NCBI GenBank assembly: GCA_003553305.1
Contig: PWEB01000101.1
Coordinates: 1 to 8,475, forward strand
Length of the DNA: 8,475 nt
Reading direction: 5' to 3'
From: Syntrophomonadaceae bacterium
GTDB taxonomy: Bacteria; Bacillota; Dethiobacteria; DTU022
A program made the position numbers and the translations under genes. The notes beneath the pieces were generated by a model. The model had not been told where the DNA came from. It ran no database searches and worked only from the letters and a program-made list of their open reading frames with translations. Of the stretch, positions 5,449-8,475 are shown piece after piece. The first letter of the stretch is position 1; the number at the start of each line of letters is the position of its first letter.

Positions 5449-7071
5449 ATGGACCTTATTTTCCACAACGGCCGGATTGTCACAATAAATCAGGAGCAGG
5501 AAGAAGCACAGGCAGTAGCGATAAAAAATGATAAGATAGCTTCAATTGGCAGTAATGAACAGATCCTGGCCTTCAAAGAAGCGGGCAGTAAAGTAATTGA
5601 TTTGAAAGGAAGATCCCTGCTGCCCGGTTTTAACGACAGTCATATGCACCTGATGGAGTATGCCCAGAACCGGACAAAGGTTGACCTGCGTCACTGTAAA
5701 AGTATTGAGGAGATTATAGAAACCACCAGGAATTTTATTAATGAGCGAAACATAAACAAAGGTGAGTGGGTTTACGGCTGGGGATGGGATCATGGCCTTT
5801 TCCAGGAAAAGCGAATGCCCAATCGCCAAGATCTAGACCAGGCCTCCTCAGATCACAGTATCGCAATTACGCGAACCTGCTGCCATATCATGTCGGTTAA
5901 CACCCTTTCATTGCAAAAAATTGGTATGGAGCAAAAGCCTGCTGTTGTTGAAGGTGGCAATGTGGACACTGATAAGCAGGGAATACCTACCGGTATTCTT
6001 GAAGAAAAAGCGATGAAACTGGTAAACGATCTGAAGCCGCCTCTTGACGGGGAAGCTTTAAAAGATTTGATTAAACAGGCTGCCGGGGACTTTTTATCTG
6101 CCGGGCTAACCTCGGTGCAAACCGATGATTTGGCTTTTCTGGGCAGTGATCTGATGCCGTTGTTAACCGGTGCCTACCAGGAACTCGAATCAGCAGGTGA
6201 ACTTAATCTGCGGGTTAATTTGCAATGCCTGCTGCCTACTGTGGAAGAGCTGCAGGCAGCCCTTGATCGCGGTTACCGCACCGGGCAGGGCGGGCTTTAT
6301 TTTAAAATCGGCCCTCTTAAGCTTTTAACCGATGGTTCGCTCGGGGGTCGCACCGCCCTTCTTTCGGAACCGTATAATGATAGATCACCATACCAGGGTG
6401 TAGAGGTTCTTTCCGTTGAAAGATTGGAAGCCCTGGTTAATCTGGCTTCTGAAAATAAAATGCAGGTGGCTACCCATGCTATCGGTGATTTGGCGGTGGA
6501 AAGAGTCCTTAATGCTTATGAAAAAGCAGCCCGGCGTTATCCCCAATCCGATCCCCGTTACCGGTTAATCCATGCCTCCATGGCCACCAATGAGCTGTTA
6601 GAGCGTTTTAAGAAGCTGGATATTATTGCCGATATCCAACCTCCGTTTATCCCTTCCGATTATATTATAGTGGATTGGCACCTTGACAAAAAAAGGGCGT
6701 CATGGACTTACCGCTGGAAAGATTTTGTTAACCGGGGGATCAAGTTGTCCGGCGGTTCGGATTGTCCGGTAGATGATTACCCTCCATTAGAGGGAATCCA
6801 TGCGGCAGTAACCAGGCAGGATAAGAAGGGTAACCCGCCCGGCGGCTGGCACCCCGACCAATGTTTAAGCCTGGAAGAAGCTCTTTATATCTATACAATG
6901 GGTTCCGCTTACAGCAGTTTTGAGGAAAATGACAAGGGAAGCATTACAGCCGGTAAATTTGCAGACCTGGTAGTTCTTTCAGATGACATAACCAACCTGG
7001 AGCCTGATGAAATCAAAAATCTCCAGGTCGATCTCACTGTTGTCGGCGGTAAAATTGTTTACAGCAGGTAA
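5449..7071 (+). CDS. YtcJ-like metal-dependent amidohydrolase (Amidohydro_3 type)
   Basis: Cytoplasmic hydrolase of the amidohydrolase superfamily, 540 aa, the usual YtcJ length. The N-terminal beta-sandwich part (IFHNGRIVTINQ...VAIKNDKIASIGS) is followed by the metal-binding HxH in FNDSHMHL (His65, His67). Then come RTCCHIMSVNT (142-152), KIGPLKLLTDGSLGGRTA (286-303) with Lys291 as candidate bridging lysine, THAIGD with His343, RLIHAS with His375, and GGSDCPV with Asp438. The end (ITAGKFADLVVLSDD...VVGGKIVYSR) is the typical returning sandwich. All expected metal and catalytic positions are present, so it should be active. A characterised relative of this family is N-substituted formamide deformylase, but the substrate range is broad and cannot be assigned. 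It starts at ATG with a strong ribosome binding site and leads a cluster, with 19 bp to the SDR gene. Confidence 0.9.
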   Translation: MDLIFHNGRIVTINQEQEEAQAVAIKNDKIASIGSNEQILAFKEAGSKVIDLKGRSLLPGFNDSHMHLMEYAQNRTKVDLRHCKSIEEIIETTRNFINERNINKGEWVYGWGWDHGLFQEKRMPNRQDLDQASSDHSIAITRTCCHIMSVNTLSLQKIGMEQKPAVVEGGNVDTDKQGIPTGILEEKAMKLVNDLKPPLDGEALKDLIKQAAGDFLSAGLTSVQTDDLAFLGSDLMPLLTGAYQELESAGELNLRVNLQCLLPTVEELQAALDRGYRTGQGGLYFKIGPLKLLTDGSLGGRTALLSEPYNDRSPYQGVEVLSVERLEALVNLASENKMQVATHAIGDLAVERVLNAYEKAARRYPQSDPRYRLIHASMATNELLERFKKLDIIADIQPPFIPSDYIIVDWHLDKKRASWTYRWKDFVNRGIKLSGGSDCPVDDYPPLEGIHAAVTRQDKKGNPPGGWHPDQCLSLEEALYIYTMGSAYSSFEENDKGSITAGKFADLVVLSDDITNLEPDEIKNLQVDLTVVGGKIVYSR

Positions 7072-7090
7072 AACGAGAGGAGGAAAATAA

Positions 7091-7843
7091 ATGGCTCGAT
7101 ATGAAGATTTAAAAGATAAAAAAGTTCTGGTTACCGGTGCAGCAAGAGGTATCGGCCTCGCTACTGCACAACGTTTTGCCGATGAAGGTGCTAAAGTAGT
7201 TATTTTGGACTTGGACCGGGAGGCCCTGGATCAAGCATTAGCCGACAACCCTTCTTTCTGGGGAGGTATTGAAGCTGACGTCAGTGATCCCGATTCCGTG
7301 AAAAATGCTTTTCTAAAAAATGACGAGATTCTCGGGGGAATCGATGTTTTAATTGCCAATGCCGGGATCAGCATCCGCAAACCTTTTCTGGAAATAACTG
7401 CAGAACAATGGAGCAAAGTGATCGGGGTTAATTTAAATGGAATCTTTTTATGCGCCTCTCAGGCTGCCGCCCGGATGAATACTCAGGGTGACGGAGTAAT
7501 CCTGATGACAGCATCAACTAACGGTACTGAAGGGCATCCTTATTATGCCGATTACAACGCCTCGAAAGCGGGAGTCATCCTCCTGGCAAAAACAATGGCC
7601 CTGGAACTGGCCCCTAAAATCAGGGTTAATGCGGTATGTCCCGGTTACGTTTTAACTGAAATGCAAAAGGGAGAATATACCGACGAGATGTTTGAGGCTG
7701 TAAACAAAGAAATACCGATTAAACGCCATGCCGAACCCAGGGAAATAGGCGCCTTATTTGCTTACCTCGCTTCTTCTGAAGCTTCATATATAACCGGTGC
7801 CGATGTTCGTATTGATGGCGGTGAAACAGCCGGCCTTCCATAA
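7091..7843 (+). CDS. Short-chain dehydrogenase/reductase (SDR), classical type
   Basis: Cytoplasmic NAD(P)-dependent oxidoreductase, 250 aa, standard classical SDR length. The cofactor motif TGAARGIG is at 15-22 and Asp40 at the end of the second strand (VVILD) favours NAD(H). NAG is at 90-92. The catalytic set is complete: Asn114, Ser142 (LMTAS), Tyr155 and Lys159 (YNASK). PG at 184-185 and a C-terminus ITGADVRIDGG (234-244) are typical. Such enzymes interconvert a secondary alcohol and a ketone; annotation as a 3-oxoacyl-ACP reductase would be possible but is not supported by context, since no fatty-acid genes are nearby. ATG 7091 follows GAGAGGAGG. It lies 19 bp after the amidohydrolase, so co-transcription is very likely. 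Confidence 0.93.
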   Translation: MARYEDLKDKKVLVTGAARGIGLATAQRFADEGAKVVILDLDREALDQALADNPSFWGGIEADVSDPDSVKNAFLKNDEILGGIDVLIANAGISIRKPFLEITAEQWSKVIGVNLNGIFLCASQAAARMNTQGDGVILMTASTNGTEGHPYYADYNASKAGVILLAKTMALELAPKIRVNAVCPGYVLTEMQKGEYTDEMFEAVNKEIPIKRHAEPREIGALFAYLASSEASYITGADVRIDGGETAGLP

Positions 7844-7894
7844 ACAAAAACCTTTCCTTAAAATGATTTTTAAATACAAAGGGGGAAGCAGCTT

Positions 7895-8475
7895 GTGCAG
7901 ATGCAATCTGACCTGATCCAAATAGAAAATCAAGTAGTGGTAGTAACAGGAGCAGCTTCAGGAATAGGACTGGGTTGCGCCCGTTTTCTTGCGAAAGGAG
8001 GGGCAAATGTCGCTTTGTTTGATGTCAATCAAGAAAAAGGGACCAACGCTGCAGAAGAAATCGGCAAAAATGCCTTTTTTGTATACTGTGATGTTACATC
8101 AGACCGGTCCTGCCGGGAAGCTGTCGAGTATGTGGAAAATAATTCTGGCAAAATAAATGCCCTGGTAAACTGCGCCGGTGTAATCCGCAGGAAAACTGTA
8201 GTAGAGTTGACAGAAGATGAATGGGACCTGGTTCTAAATGTGGGCCTTAAAGGTGTCTACCTGGTTTCCAAATATGTAATTCCTGTGATGGCTAAACACA
8301 AGGGAGGAAGTATCGTTAACATTGGATCAGGCTGGGGGATTAAAGGAGGACCTAAGGCGGCAGCATACTGCGCGGCAAAAGGCGGTGTAGTAAATATGAC
8401 CCGGGCCATGGCGATAGACCACGGCCCCCAAAATATCCGGGTAAATTGTATCTGCCCCGGTGACGTTGACACCCC
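7895..8475 (+). CDS. Second SDR oxidoreductase, truncated by the window end
   Basis: The first 193 codons of another classical SDR; the frame runs off the window without a stop. TGAASGIG is at 18-25 and Asp43 after the second strand (ALFDVN) suggests NAD(H). NCAG (92-95) replaces the usual NNAG. Catalytic Asn115, Ser145 (NIGS), Tyr158 and Lys162 (YCAAK) are all present, followed by VNCICPGDVDT. About 55-60 residues should be missing. The GTG at 7895 stands 9 nt after the GGGGG core of AAAGGGGG and is preferred; ATG 7901 is an in-frame alternative two codons later. It differs clearly from the first SDR, so this is not a recent duplication. The 51-bp gap to the previous gene shows no terminator, so one operon is likely. 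Confidence 0.9.
   Translation, partial: MQMQSDLIQIENQVVVVTGAASGIGLGCARFLAKGGANVALFDVNQEKGTNAAEEIGKNAFFVYCDVTSDRSCREAVEYVENNSGKINALVNCAGVIRRKTVVELTEDEWDLVLNVGLKGVYLVSKYVIPVMAKHKGGSIVNIGSGWGIKGGPKAAAYCAAKGGVVNMTRAMAIDHGPQNIRVNCICPGDVDT

Noticed and set aside
7844..7894. Terminator between the two SDR genes
   Set aside because: The only pairing is AT-only TTAAAA/TTTTTAA plus a distant CCTTT/AAAGG, with no GC stem or T-tract, so readthrough is expected.

Overview
The window looks like a chromosomal segment from an anaerobic, Gram-positive-type bacterium (Bacillota, probably Clostridia). This rests on strong AAGGAGG-type ribosome binding sites, frequent TTG and GTG starts, a lipoprotein-type solute-binding protein and an OpuC-type transporter. 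The secreted solute-binding protein is extremely acidic (about 76 Asp+Glu against 14 Lys+Arg in the mature part). That suggests a saline or soda habitat, but it is an inference from a single protein.

Layout. Positions 1-398 hold no convincing gene. They carry a perfect 25-bp palindrome (257-281), a good sigma-A-type promoter (307-335) and a second dyad near the predicted transcription start (345-362). This control region drives a four-gene plus-strand operon (399-3794): permease, ATPase, permease and substrate-binding lipoprotein of a quaternary-amine (glycine betaine/choline/carnitine type) ABC importer. A 94-bp gap before the last gene contains a near-perfect Shine-Dalgarno sequence with no proper start codon. 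The operon ends at a terminator that is shared with, and overlaps the last codons of, a convergent minus-strand MFS transporter gene (3836-5110, possibly starting at 5161). Upstream of the MFS gene, also on the minus strand, is a possible small one-helix membrane protein ORF that may be the end of a frameshifted gene.

From 5449 rightwards a second plus-strand cluster begins: a YtcJ-like metal-dependent amidohydrolase, a complete short-chain dehydrogenase/reductase (SDR) and a second, different SDR cut off by the window end. These look like a small catabolic set: hydrolysis of an amide or related bond followed by NAD(P)-dependent alcohol/ketone chemistry. The MFS carrier is a possible transporter for the same compounds. 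The substrate cannot be read from sequence. The importer could be for osmoprotection or could feed the catabolic genes; the adjacency is suggestive only. No mobile element, CRISPR array, tRNA or rRNA was seen.
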